Source of the DNA: Avena insularis
Lineage: Eukaryota > Streptophyta > Magnoliopsida > Poales > Poaceae
Reading direction: 5' to 3'
Assembly (NCBI GenBank): GCA_023614405.1
Contig: CM042689.1
Coordinates: forward strand, 280,681,533 to 280,745,532
DNA: 64,000 bases
A program made the position numbers and the translations under genes. Shown here in pieces: positions 1-12,693 of this stretch. Numbering within the stretch: the stretch's first letter is position 1; each line of letters opens with the position of its first letter. The notes beneath the pieces were generated by a model that was not told where the DNA came from, made no database searches, and worked only from the letters and a program-made list of their open reading frames with translations.

Positions 1-2614
1 TGTTGGTTCACTCCTTGATCTTGCTAGTCTCACACTTTTCTAATTTCACTACAATCAATCAAGCAAACACAATATCAACTAGCATTCCAAACCAATAATC
101 AATCAAACAATTCACACACATAAAACAATGGAATCTAAGTCATGCATGCAAGCATGCAAGAGGTAGTTTTATTTGCAAAGATGGTTTCTACTAGGCTCTA
201 ATCTTTGTAAAGTCCAAAGTGGTCATTTTCCCAAGTGGCAAAGTCATTTGCAAAAGGGTTTTATCTATATACCATTTTTAAATTCTTTCATTATTTTATG
301 TGGTGGAAAATATTTTTATCAAAGCAACAACTTTATGTTGTTCACCAAATAAGTTGTTGTTTCTCAAAACTTGGTGTTTAGGGTCAGTAGGTTTGGTCCA
401 AATCATTTTCCCAAAGTTTTTACTCCAAAAACATTTTCATAACAAAACCAATATTTTTATTTGGCTAGAAATGGGCTAAATCAACTAATCCATCCTAAAT
501 TTCACCAAATTCATTTTTTAAATCCATGGGTTGGCTCCTAGGGTCAGTAGGTTCACAACAAACCAATTTGCAAAGGTTTCAACCTCAAAAACATTTTTGA
601 AAAAAAATTCTAATCTAAACAAGCATACAAATGTTTCTGCAAAATCAAACATTTTACCAGACTCTTTTTACTAAACAAAATCCATGGTTGGCTAGGGCTT
701 GTTCCACTGATTCAATTGATATAAAGTTTGTAATTTTTGGACCTGTGGATCAAACGTTATAAGGTTTTCAAATCTGCACACAAATCTGGTTTCAAATTCT
801 ATTTCCAAATCGTCTGGTGCCACACGCCGCTTTCCTATTCGCTGGTACCGGTTCGGGTGGATCACGTGCTGTAGGCCGTTGGATCTAACTGTTATCGCAC
901 GACGCAGGCTCACTCGTACCGCTTCGACTTGATTCTAATCTTATGCGTCCGATTCAGATCTAACGGCTCCTACGTATTTGACCAAAACGCAACGGTGCTG
1001 GTGGTGGCTAGCGGCGGCGATGGTCAGATGGTGGCGGTGCCGGCGATACAGGAAGCTAGAAGGGAGGGGAGTATGCTCACCGTGATCGCAGAAGCCTGGG
1101 GAAGCTCAACGTGGAGTCGTCTTGGCAAGGGGCGCACGGGGACAGGTGGAATCGCTCACCGGAGTTGGGTCTGGCGATGATTGCACGCGGTCGTGGTCGT
1201 GGACGGTGCTACGGGTCACGAGAGCGCAAACAAGGAGCATGGGTAGACGCGTAAGATCAAGGAGGTGACGCATGCGTTATGGAGAGAGCTCAGGGTGGTC
1301 TGGACTTACCAGGAGAACTCGCCGGAGTCGCTTGCTAACGTGGCGGTGCTCAGTTGAAGACGGAGCCGATGTTCTGGAGCGCCCGCAGTTGAATGGGAGG
1401 TACAGGGAACGTCTGGGAGTGGGGAGTGTGCTCGTGTGCTCGGGGAGTCAAGGGGTGGCGAGGTTGGGCCGGAATCGACTGGGGACGGTGGTCGGAGCAG
1501 TAGTGCTGCGAGCTCGATTCGGGGCAGCCTGGTGGCGTTCAGGGCGTGGAGTCTGAGGGGAAAGGAAGAGGAGACACAGGCGGTTAAATGGGCGTGGTCG
1601 CGGGGTGGATTAATGCGGCCATTTATGTGAATTGATCGCCGGCGTTACCTGCTGCAACGGTCGGGCGTCGTCAGCGCGAGGAAGAAGATGAGCTGGAGGG
1701 GTGGGGTCGGTTGGTCAGCGAGGGAGAGGAGAGGGGAGTTGGGTCCACTGGTCAGCGTCTCTGTGGTCGATGGCGAAAGTAAACGTTTTTCTGGGGAGTG
1801 AGCGGGCTGTTTGCTGGGCTGTTGGGCTTGGCCAGTTGGGCTGAGTCTAGATTCTATTTTTTTTCCTTCCTGATTGTTTTATCTTTTTCCAATTCTATTT
1901 CCTGTTTTGAAAATCAAACAACAAATCAACATTCAAATCAATTCAAACATTCATCACACTTTTCATTTGAATTTGGTTCTGTTTAATAACATAAGCCAAT
2001 TCTCAAAATAAAATAATAATTTTATTTTAGGGTCCATTATTAATTAATTAAATAGACCTTGTTTAATAAATCAAAATAGAATTTGTTTTATTTAAAATCT
2101 CCATTTGAAAACTAATTATTTCCAAAACCAAAATAGTAGGTTTTATTTGAGAATATAAGATATTTGGAAAACTTGTTTAAAACAAATAAATAAGTTTTTG
2201 ATGTTTTACTTAAAATAGTAAAACCTTTTATTTTTAATAAACTTGGATATTAAATCCTTATTATTTTATTTGAGCAAACCTTTACTGTTTTTATCAAATA
2301 GGAATATTTTTATTTCAAAGGCTTGGCCAAGGTTTATTTTGGTTCCATAAAATAATCCTTATTTATAAAACTATCTTTTCCTTTGAAAACCAAATCTTTT
2401 ATTTTAAAGATCCAAATAGTAATTCCAAATATTTTATTTTCCTTTTATTAAATGTTTATCTTTATAAATTCCTTTAGGATTTATTTGATCCAAATTGGTT
2501 TGAAGGTTTCCAATTGAATTCAAAAAGTTTCTTCTCACCCTAAAAATCAACAAAGCTTTATTTTATTCATTTAATTTTCGCATTACAAGATTTGGAAAAT
2601 CTTGGGATGTGACA
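1..2614 (-). mobile_element. Partial LTR of a minus-strand LTR retrotransposon (element D)
   Basis: The right edge reads GGGATGTGACA (ending at 2614), so the minus strand starts TGTCACATCCC, a typical start of grass gypsy-type LTRs. From there leftward comes a strongly A/T-rich stretch (about 1850-2600), then a GC-rich block (about 700-1800), then moderate A/T sequence to the window start. Short ORFs occur on both strands in the GC-rich block, but none shows a recognisable domain and they overlap each other, so I treat the block as LTR or leader sequence rather than a gene. The other LTR end, internal region and target duplication lie outside the window. Calling it an LTR is inference from one terminus and composition. 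Confidence 0.55.
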
Positions 2615-4910
2615 GACTAATTCTTAAAAAAATAAATATCATTTTTAAAAAAATCTTAAATAAATATATTATACTCGAAAAATATTAAATGAACATTAAA
2701 AAGTTTTTTTCAAAGTTTTAAAAGTAATAGTTCTTTATCCATTACCTATTATAATGAGATAACTATTTTATTGATTCATTCAAATTATTTAAGTAAGAAA
2801 TAATCACATTTCCTTATAAACACTAAACCCTTCAAGCTTAAATTAGTAAGTCTAAATTCATATTTAAAAACTCATAATAAGACTTAACAGTAAATTATTA
2901 ACCTTATAATACTACTTTAAATCTAACACCTGAATAAGATCATCCAAATTATACCTACATTGAATAGTTATATATTATTTTCATAATGGCAAAACCAATT
3001 CAAATCTAACACATCACTTAAATATAAAGTGAATAATTCCACACCTCAGTCATAATTATCATAAATTGAAAACTTGACAATAATTAAAACATATTACACC
3101 TTAAGTTTATTTAACTTTTTAAAGTTAACTTTAGTCTCAAAACATATAAACATCATGACTAATAAGCTACTTATGGTTTTATAGTTAACTTTGGTCTATT
3201 TCAATTAAGACATAAAGCATCTCAAGTCCAAACTAATCAATCAAAACCCAAAGAGACATTAATCACATTCTATTGACAATAAAGATTGTTTAAACCTTAG
3301 AAAGGAAATCTTTTCTTCGAAGGTTACTCTTTTTGTCACTTCAAACAACAACTCTATAGTAGTTCCTTCAACTCTTAACAACTCAACCGAAGAACTTTTA
3401 TCATAGTCACTAGATATCAATTGATCATAATCACATTACTTTAGCCTCTACTTGTATATTTTGGATTATTAACACTTAAGATCCTTATAAATTCCATTAC
3501 TTGTAAAGTAAAACTTGAAGATAAACCAACTCTTAAAAGAATCACCCAAAACAAATTTCACTCAAAGAATTTGGGATTCACTTTAGAATTTTTACAAAAT
3601 GCAAAGCATTATTTATGCATAACTACATATTGCTTCTTTAAACTTTAGTCCTTACCGGACCAATGATGTTGTTTTCAGATATTGGATCATTGATTGTCTC
3701 GAAGACTGTGAGTACATAATCTTGCAATCACAAAAGGCAAGTTCACACTTGCTCATGTCCTTTGATTATTTTCTGTAAAGTATTTTGCAAATCCAGTGTT
3801 GTCATCACCTGCATTTCAAAAGGGTCAGAAAACATTATTTTCATAATAAAATGATTATATCTACCATGTGGTTATAACCTACTATGAAAGTTCTGGTGGT
3901 AAAAGAACATATTATCTAGGAGTTAACAACTAATGTGGCTAGTGATTCTTGCGCCTTATATTACGCGTTAACCATGAGATTTGGAATGGGACAGAGAAGT
4001 CAGCTGTATTCTTTTCCATTCGTATGCAGGCAAGCCAACCTTAATGTGACATTGTGATTTCTTGTGCGGATCCAACATATGGGTGTGCACCCTTAAGCCC
4101 CACTCTTTTGATGTCTAGATTATCTATGAGTGGCCGCCGGAGGTATAGCTGGACCTATATGGTACTTGCCAGGGGCATCACCAGCTCATAGAGTCTTTGG
4201 GAACTCATCAGGGTTATAGCCTACCCGAAAGGGGGCTTAACGGAGGTGAGCCGGCCCCGAAGGATCGTGCAGACATGCGGGGTCGCGGAAAGAGCAGTGA
4301 TTGGCTTGGATCACCTACTAGGCCCCACATCATGGAATTGTGGATGGGTAAGCTGCCCGGTTGTGCAACAAGGAGTTGATCTCTCATGGGAAAAGTAACG
4401 GACCTCTGCAGAGTGTAAGAACTGTAACTTTTTACTCCCTATTCTGGGAAGGAGCTACGAACATGGGAGGAAAGGAACTCCATGAAACTTTTGGTAAACC
4501 TATGAAGGCTGACGGACATAGCTTTTCAAAATAAAAGCAACATTTGAAGAAATGTTTTCGAAAACCTACATAGCCTACGTCCTATGGTCCGTGGTTGTAG
4601 ATACTGCATCAAACAATCCTTTTTAGTGCACTTGCTGAGTACGCTCGTACTCAACGTATCTTCTTAACCATTGCTAGATTCTAAAACCAATACAAATGAT
4701 GTTTACATAAACTTATGCTCAAGGGAATCGTCATCAATAGTTCAAGTTCTTCAACGAAGTCAATGAAGTCAACTTATACATCAACCAAAGTGAAGATGAA
4801 GTTGCTGATTAGATAGGAATATAATTTCTAGCCATAGAACCTACTTCTGTAGAGTATTGCAATAGCAGCAATACAAGCTTCATAGTAAGATTCTAATATT
4901 ATTAGCATAT

Positions 4911-6278
4911 TGTTGGGCCACACAGAGATAAAACAAAACTTTTTCCTCTAACGTGGTGATCCCAAAATCTAGCTGAGGTAGAAGGCCACGAGGTTTACCA
5001 CTAGACGCGTAGTTGCGGATTACTGGTGAAATGCGTCAGTTGATGCAATGCAGTCCTTTGCGATCCGATCGTCCTGGTGCTGATCGTACAACACTTCTAC
5101 TGGTATCCACACGTACAAGGAGGAGCATCGGCGGCGAACTGCTAGATTCGAATCGACGGCAGGACTACTGTGGAGCTAGGGTTTCCAACACATGGAATGA
5201 CCTAACCGAACAACGATTAACCTTTCTGGGTTATGGTGATCCACTATATATAGGGAGTGAACGTGGGCTCCACTCTCGCGGCCCATTCACTAAAGCCCAT
5301 ATAACCCTAGTCACCTCTAGTATGACTCACTGACTTAGTCCTAATCCGGCTCGGGTCCAACCCGGCCAGATTTCTGGTTCAGATCCAATCCGAACTTGCT
5401 ACCACTCTTAAGTGTGTGACCCGACAGGCTCTTGGTTACTCGGACACGATTGGAGTCCAACTCACAATCGATCAGTCGGCAGCAGCTCCTAGCAGGATGT
5501 GTCGACTCCCAAGTACCAATGAGTCATGACGACTTTCCTTTCCAATGCGACTTACGTCCGAGTCCCTTTTGCCTCACGATATGCCTTGTCAGACTATAGG
5601 CGAATATTTGTCATCCCTTAAATAGTCTGACTCTCTTCTCGATCCGATATAAGTGATTCACCCAACAAACTATTAGTCGACCGCCTCGGTTAACACTTAA
5701 CCGAGTCGTGCATGGCCATGCTTTCAGAATCATATCTTCCAAGAGGGCCTAGAGAATATCTCTCCGAGTGGAGGGGCAAAATCCCATCTTGGTTATTCAC
5801 ATGACGCAGCTTGATTCTCACTCGACCCAAACTCTGCCTTTATAGCTGCCCAGTTACGGATCAACGTTTGACAAAACCTAAGTCGGTGATCCTCAACTCG
5901 GACTATGCAACAACCTCAGGTCTAAGGATTACATTGATTGAGATATACAAATGACTACTTGTTCGTTGTACCTCAATATGGGTCAATCCGACTCGCTAAA
6001 CTCTTTAGTCGAGTCTGTGTAAGTCGGAATGGCATCACCATGCCCATGACAAGTGGAACCGAGTCATCAAGCCGACTTTCACATTGTTCTAAGTTGTGTG
6101 TCCAGCACAACCTCGATGACCAAGGATATTTAGTACAAACAACATGAATGCATAGTTCCACAATCGAATCACATATTCAATGATACACATCAGATATTTA
6201 TACAAGGACAACTTAATAATTTTATAAATACAATGGGAAATATCATCATACATGATTGCCTCTAGGGCATATTCCCAA
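4911..6278 (-). mobile_element. Copia-type solo LTR (minus strand) inside the LTR of element C
   Basis: The segment begins TGTTGGGCCACAC on the plus strand and ends CTAGGGCATATTCCCAA; read on the minus strand the latter is TTGGGAATATGCCCTAG, the usual start of a large Triticeae copia LTR group. TGTTGGG and CCCAA form the terminal inverted repeat. No primer site, polypurine tract or gag-pol sequence is attached on either side, and sequence of element C resumes at about 6300, so this is best read as a solo LTR. The right end has lost its final ACA and no 5-bp target duplication can be matched. ORFs inside (for example 5013-5333 and 5973-6161) are not credible genes. Confidence 0.6.
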
Positions 6279-6297
6279 TGGGAAATATCATCATACA
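6231..6297. repeat. 22-bp direct repeat at the damaged end of the copia-type LTR
   Basis: The 22 bases at 6231-6252 (starting CAATGGGAAATATC) recur exactly at 6276-6297. The second copy starts at the last bases of the LTR and replaces the expected terminal ACA plus target duplication. It looks like a 45-bp unit followed by a partial second unit, i.e. a local slippage or filler event at the LTR edge. Confidence 0.75.
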
Positions 6298-6538
6298 ATA
6301 AATAAGTTTATTATCTGTGGTTCTTCTTTGTATGAAGTTTATTTCTTGTTCTTAACCTAGAGTATTCTCTGGATCTTGTGTAAAGAGTTGAGTTGTAAGC
6401 TATAGTCATGTCTTGGACCTGCTGTGTTTCTGTTGTACTACTCTGAGGGATGTAATACTAGTGAACGGTGTTTCATTGGTGTTATGTCAATGATTATAGT
6501 ATACTACATCATGAAGTGGTATGCTGGGTCACCACAGC

Positions 6539-6550
6539 TGGTATCAGAGC
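6539..6550 (+). promoter_or_regulatory. Primer binding site of element C (tRNA-iMet type)
   Basis: TGGTATCAGAGC lies two bases after the LTR terminus CACCACA. This is the standard minus-strand DNA priming site complementary to initiator tRNA-Met in many plant LTR retrotransposons. Element A carries the same twelve bases at 16914-16925. Confidence 0.85.
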
Positions 6551-6771
6551 ATATGCTTTGACCTTAGGTTGGAAACCTAGTAAATGGGTAGAATCTATAG
6601 GAAAGATATCCGCAATAATAAAGAGTTCTCTAGAGATATGATAGATATTCAATTGAGAATAATCTTGTCATGTTACTAGTGCGATAATTCTTTATTAAGT
6701 TGCAATTCAAATAATTATCGTGAGTTTTAAAATCTATATGATTGATGATAATTTCTTATCTACAGTATCAA

Positions 6772-7743
6772 ATGGCACCTCGGTATCCACCCCGGAATGT
6801 TCGAGTGTTGAACATGACGTTAAATGACTACGGAGGGGATTGGACAAATACTCTCCGACAACTTCTATGGAGTTTGGATTGTGAATCAAGACTTCTGGTC
6901 AAGATTTACAGTTACTATGATGGGCAGGTATTAGCCAAATACTGTGTCGTGATCATGTTACCCAAGAAGTTAGGACTTAATGGAGAAATGCCATCAGGAG
7001 AGGCAAGGTGCATGGCATCGACATATCAGATTGCATTAATAGCAGCCATAACCACGATCCGAGAACAGAAATACCATGCTCTGGTAGGTAGTACTCGCAC
7101 CATTATACCCCATGAAACCTCAAGTACAGAGCATGAGCTAAATGACTCTACTCTAGTACGAACTAAACCCACTCTAGCCATACAGTATATGGATCGTTAT
7201 AGGTCTTTACTAAACACCTTCCATAACACTCAAGAAGTATTAGTTCAGGAGCTGGATACTGTCATTGAGGATTTTACCGATCCTATAAAAGCAATGACAT
7301 GTAGAAAGAAGTTAGATAAAGAAGCTAAGCATCCCAAAAATATCTTTTTAGGTGAAGTGTATGCAGAAACCAAATTCGATGATCCATAGTCGAAAACCTA
7401 TGCCTACTATCAGAATAAACCACAATCACCTGAAGATCCATGGACGAAGTATACCTCAGAACAGAAAACTTGGGGAGAAGCCATTCCAAATAATCCCGAG
7501 GACTATTATGAATGGGTATTAGAATCTAAGGATGGAACTATAGGAAATCCTATAACTTGTGATGCAGGTATCGGAGAAAAAACCAACTATAACCTTAGAG
7601 AGCCTTATGTACCATATGGAGGTAATACCAATCCTATCGACTTAGAAGAATGTCCTGGTAGTTATTATACCAATATGTATGAATGGTTCAAGGAAAAGGC
7701 GAAGGAAACATCTTACTTTTAGGAAGCGTTGAAAGAAACATAG
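6772..7743 (+). pseudogene. Decayed leader ORF of element C (retroelement protein of unknown function)
   Basis: An ATG at 6772 lies shortly after a pyrimidine-rich stretch ending in CTACAG (a plausible splice acceptor) and opens 205 codons to a TAG at 7387. The same frame stays protein-like for another 110 codons, with further TAG codons at 7720 and 7741. The product starts MAPRYPPRNVRVLNM and contains a compact acidic/aromatic region ending GGDWTNTLRQLLWS. I recognise it only as a type of ORF found after the primer site of grass gypsy-type elements; it has no zinc knuckle, protease or polymerase motif. Element A has an ORF in the same position (17050-17556), also directly after a splice-acceptor-like AG. 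Three in-frame stops make it non-functional. No gag-pol follows. Confidence 0.55.
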
Positions 7744-8189
7744 GAATATCCTAAAGAAAATCATGCCAACTCTAGTCATTTTTCAATGACTAACCTCAAT
7801 CTAGGTACTTCTAATCAAGAATATGCACCTCTTGGATGCTCTTACCCTCCGGAAGGCAGTCGGAGGTGGCCCTTGATGCCGGTGTCGTTGCACTGCACAG
7901 CGAACGTGGCCGACACGTGAACTCGCCGATGCGGTCTCCACTGCAGCTTGGTCCTCGGTGGTCGACGTGAAGGCGCGGTGCGCACCACCGTCGATGGTGA
8001 ACAGAACAGACTCCAGGAACCAGGGAGAGGCCCTGGTGATCGACATCAAGCGCAGGCTTCGCCACGACATATGCAACTCGTTGCAGAGAAAGGCTTCACT
8101 AGCAAAATTCAGAGTGAGTGTGATTGTGATAGAACGAACAGAAATGAGTATTTTGTACTTCTCAAACTTCCTAGTCTAGGGTGACATTA
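7744..8189 (+). other. Unassigned tail of element C and a GC-rich patch
   Basis: After the last stop of the leader ORF the frame stays weakly open to about 7918. A GC-rich patch at 7840-8090 has overlapping ORFs on both strands (7801-8076 minus, 7811-8065 minus, 7948-8184 plus), none with a domain I recognise. It could be a captured exon or the rest of element C's first ORF. Element C ends somewhere in this stretch; the breakpoint is not visible. Confidence 0.3.
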
Positions 8190-8275
8190 TAGACCTATAT
8201 CTGAGTTAGTTAGAAACACCTTGATCACCTTCTGGTTGAATGAGTAAACAATTAGTCAACGTGATCCCAACTAGT
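8190..8275 (-). repeat. Left fragment of foldback-like repeat array
   Basis: Read on the minus strand this starts near GGGATCACGTTGAC and runs through AAGGTGTTTCTAACTAA. It matches, with many mismatches, the unit tandemly repeated at 27182-27700 (GGATCATGTTGGCC ... AAGGTGTTTCTA) but in the opposite orientation. Element B therefore appears to separate two arms of one inverted-repeat array. Confidence 0.6.
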
Positions 8276-8278
8276 TGT

Positions 8279-9778
8279 TAGATGTAACTATATCATTGTA
8301 GACAGTTGTTGGACCTCCAAGTGCAGAGGTTTTTAGAACAGCAGCAAGTTTCCCTTAAGTGGATTACCCAAGGTTTATCGAAATCAGGGAGGAAGTGGTC
8401 AAAGGTATCCCTCTCAAGCAACCCTGCAATCAAGATACAAGAAGTCTCTTGTGTCCCCAACACACCCAATACACTTTTTAGGTGTATAGGTGCACTAGTT
8501 CGGCGAAGAGATTGTGAAGTACAAGTGGTAATGGTGCCAGAAAAGAGGTTCTGACTTGTTGTTGACGTGGGAGAAAATAAAGGCAAAATGAAATAAAGAT
8601 GGAAGCAAGCAAACATGCAACAGATCTAGATGCAAACATTGTTTCAATGCTTAGAAACAATGCCTAGTAATCATACTTTCACTAGTGAACACTCTCTCAT
8701 ATAAATATGTTCTCTTCATGATACTTCTCTTAACTAATCTCCGGTTGGACACACTAATCCATGGTAGGGCTAGAAAAGCTCTCATCAAAGTCCGCCTTCC
8801 CAATCTATATAACCCCACACTGTCACCTTGAGTGCTAGATGGTTCCAACAAACACCACAATTTAATAAAGACAACCAACTCAAAATATACTCATGATAAA
8901 TATATATGTAACCTAGCTTAAGTGCCACACACGGTGTGCACGCTGTCACTTTCACACACGTGGGGAAAAGCATAGATCTATTAAAGAACGATGAGTATTT
9001 TTGTAGACTCTAGCCTAAGTGCCACCATGGCGTCCACGCTATCACTTTCACACACATGGGGAGAGCAGAGATCTATTGAAGCACTTGAGTAGAAAGGTAG
9101 ATCTACTTGATTACAAAGATCATGACCACAATATGATCATGCATAGAGAGAGAGATGAATACATAGCTACCGGTAGAGCCCTTAGCCTCTAGGAAGAACT
9201 ACTCCCTCCTAATCATGGGTATCGGCAATGGTGATGAAGATGGCGATGGAGATCGACTGAGATGGCTCCGGGGGCACTTCCCCGTCCCAGCAGGGTGCTG
9301 GAACAGAGACTTTCTGTCCCCCGAATCTCCCCTTCGGTGGCGGCGGTGCTGCGGAACTTTTCGTGGCTTTCTGGATGATTATTTAGGGTTTCTGAGTTGG
9401 GGGCTTCTTATAGCCGAAGGAGGCAAGGTCGGTGGAGGGCCAGGGGCCCACACCCCTATGGGCACAGCTAGGGTGGGACCCGTGCCCATCTAGGGTGTAG
9501 CCACCCTCGTGTCCTCCTCCGTATCGTCTTCGATTTTCTGTATCGTTCAGGGAAAAATATGAACTTTGGCTTTTGTCCCGTCGAATTCCGAGAATATTCA
9601 TTTTTAGCTTTCTGAAACCAAAAACAGCATAAAATAGGCAACTCGCACTGTGACATCTTGTCAATAGGTTAGTTCCGGAAAGTGTATAAAAATACCTTAA
9701 AGTGTAGACAAAACATAGCAAAGTTGATACAAAACAAGCATGGAGCATCAAAAATTATTGATACGTTACGACGTATCA
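8279..9778 (-). mobile_element. Left LTR of non-autonomous LTR element B (minus strand, its 3' LTR)
   Basis: About 1.5 kb that aligns end to end with the interrupted right LTR (13675-13707 plus 25643-27075). Landmarks shared by both: GTTGG(A/G)CCTCCAAGTG near the start, a block of tandem TCAC/CACACA-rich sequence in the middle, a GC-rich block coding-like in several frames, and the terminus GATACGT...ACGACGTATCA. The left start is degenerate (AGATGTAACTA against TGATGTCTACC in the other LTR). On the minus strand the LTR begins TGATACGTCG. The LTR type, with this terminus and the motif TGTGTCCCCAACACACCCAA, is very common in Triticeae genomes (recollection). Confidence 0.8.
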
Positions 9779-12693
9779 AGCATCCACAAGCTTAACTCCT
9801 GCTCGTCCTCGAGTAGATAAGTGATAAAAAGAATAATTTTTGAGGTGACATGCACCATCACAATCAAGATCAAACCACTTGCAAGCATTGAAAGCTAGGA
9901 TCAAAGTACTCTAAACATCAGCATGAAAGATGAAGTTCTAACAATAAGACATAAAAACTATGCTGCAACATGAGATGATACAAACAAAGATCATGAATAA
10001 CAATGCATTGAAAGACGTTTGTTTGTTTCACATATAGAAAACATAGCATAGTGGCATTAAGCTTGTCCCTCATGGAGTAGCAAAACATAAATGCATAGGA
10101 CACCTTCAAAGTTCATAAGGGTGACTAGATACAAATAGTTCAAGAGCAAGCAATATCAACATTATGAATCAATCAATAAGTTTTGTGACAATGCACATAG
10201 AACTAAGAACGACAACAATGCTCTCCTAGCTGGTGCCTAAGGATAGAAGGTGGAGACTCAAAATAATGGTGGTGAAAGGCCCTTCATAAGGGAAGCAGGG
10301 ATTTCAAGTCTCATAAAGAGCTTCCAAAAATTATGGTACTTGTTAGCTTTCAACTCCCATTGCCCCTATCATAAGCATCTTGAAGTGATTAAGGTTAAAG
10401 TGAACAAACTATGAAGTATATGCTTGACAAAGTATAAGTTTTCAATCTCATGTCCCTTGAATACAAGGGCCGCTCCTCATGCTACTCACTTTAGTTACAT
10501 GTAAGTTCTTGTCATAGTAAGTACATGTGTATCATAGAGAACCGCCAACGGGGTACCCCTTGCACATGGTACAGGAGCTATCCCATAACCAAAATGACAA
10601 GGCAAGCAGACAATCAGCATCTCAACAATCTTCTTATTTACCATGGGAATATGGTGCTCTTTTCTCTCTTTCCTCTTTCTCAATATGTATCTTTTCTATA
10701 AGAAGAAATCTTCATAGATGTCACTATGGTGATGCTGCAAGTTTCCATCATGATTAGGCATGGCTTAGGCTAGCGGCCCAGGCGTTTCTCTAACACACAT
10801 ACATAACTCCATGGACTTAAAAGCTCCCCTTTCATTTCACACCGACGACATCCATAGACAAAAGAGCATGATATCAACTGTGTACAAACTACAAGTGCAA
10901 TGTTGAATGCGTTCCCCATGATAGCACGGTTCTGCTAATTCCAACGTATAAGTGCAAGCATATACAACATAGATGACACAATGGTTCAAGTTTATTAGGA
11001 TCAAGAAAAATAAAGTGTGCCATCAAGTTTGTGAGAGCTTTAATCACTAAGTTTTCACATAACAAAATACTTTTAAATTGGAAGATAGATGAAAACAAGA
11101 ATATACCTGAAATGGTGTAAAACACCATGCATAGGAATTTATAGTGGACACTTTGGAATAACTTGGTTTCTTGGGAGTTGGAAGCATGAGTAGAGCTTAC
11201 TCATACAAGTGGAGGCTAGCAAAAGACTGGGAGCAATCAACTAAGAGAGCAATAATGGCCATAATCATGTAGAGCGACAAAACATTACTAATTAAATCAT
11301 AATGTGGTACTACAAGTCAAGGACTAAATGATCATAAAGGCTATGGTGACTTGTTCATAGTCATAACATGGTGTGAGCATGTGCCAAGTCAACCCAAACA
11401 AAGCATTAAAGGAGAATACCACAGTACTATGCTTTTGTATGCTAAAACAACGCATGATTTTTTTCAAGGCACACAAAGCAATCCCAAATTGTTTGGAACA
11501 AGTCATGCTACAGAAATAATCACTAATCATAAGGTCAAAACAACACCTAGCATGACATGATAAAGTCTAAGCCATAGTCAAAACAGGCTCCCTTTTGTAC
11601 CACTTAAGCATGAAAATTTCTACTCTCTTCCAACACCATTCAACTTATTTGAAATGACTCACAAAGATAATAATCAACAAAGATTAGTGAGATTGTCTCA
11701 CAAATCCACAAAGAAGAACTAAAAAGTTCTAAGTTGAAATCACAAGAAAACTAACGCTAAACACGGTGCTAGCAAAAGAGAACACTCACAAGACAGTAAG
11801 AATGAAAACTAGAGTGTTCTAGGCAATGAAAACAGAGTGTGTCTCTCTCCAAAAGAAGTGTGCTGGGATCCAACCAACTTATTTCAGCAACCCAAACAAA
11901 CGAAAACTAAAAACAAAAACAAAGACGCTCCAAGAACAACACAATAGTGCATGAAGCAATAAAAACGAAGTGTCTTGAAAGACCTGAGCTTTTTATTGAT
12001 GAAGAAGGGGATGCCTTGGGCATACCCAAGCTTTGACGCTTGTACCTCTTGAATATTTCTTGGGGTAACACGGGGTGGCATCCCCAAGCTTGAGCTTTTG
12101 TCCATTCTTCATCTCATTACATCATTCTTTCTCTACACCTGAAAATTTTCCTTCATACAAAACTTCACACAATCTTCATTAGCAACATTAGTGTATTCAA
12201 AAGATAATAAACCTTTGGGTTTAGCTTAGAACAGAACAACTTTCACTAAAAACACAAGCTACCGTAGCAATTCCCTCAAGAAGCTCAATTTCCCAAAAAG
12301 AACCCAAAAAGGAATCAATAAGAAGCAAATACAAATAATGGCAGAAATCTGTCAAAACAGATCAGCGGGTAGAAACCGATTTTTTTGAAGACCTTATGTT
12401 GCTCAAATAAAAAAGTGTTGAACTAACGAAACTTAGCTAACATACTGGGGGATTTATTCAGAAAATATCAGCTCAATCCGACTTACAGAGATTTACACAA
12501 ATTTTTACGGTGGAGCACAAAAATCTGTTTCGGGACAGCAACTCCCCAAATCTTACTTCCTTCTCATTAGAGGTTATTCTTGGCACAAAAATCAAACAAA
12601 AACGATAAGGAGAGGTTATTACAGAGGTAACAACTTCCAAGACTCAATAAAACTATTGGGTTATCTTCCAAGAAGTACTTTTCTTTAATGCCT

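Larger units (their letters stand above)
2615..6536 (+). mobile_element. 5' LTR of gypsy-type element C, split by a copia-type LTR
   Basis: The LTR ends with CACCACA at 6536, followed two bases later by a tRNA-iMet-type primer binding site, which fixes the orientation as plus. The left boundary is near 2608-2615, where it abuts element D; TGTGACAG at 2608 could serve either element, so the exact base is unresolved. The first 1 kb is very A/T-rich. The stretch at 4120-4700 is a GC-richer block of the kind I know from Triticeae gypsy LTRs (recollection, not a search). Positions 4911-6278 are a foreign insertion, so the LTR proper is about 2.5 kb. The matching 3' LTR is absent: the element is truncated near 7.8-8.2 kb. 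Confidence 0.6.

Noticed and set aside
690..1640. Open frames in the GC-rich block of element D's LTR
   Set aside because: Overlapping frames on both strands with biased composition and no recognisable protein; most likely LTR leader sequence.
8279..8283. Target site duplication for element B
   Set aside because: The five bases after its right LTR (TTGGG) have no match before the left LTR, whose start is degenerate; a duplication cannot be claimed.
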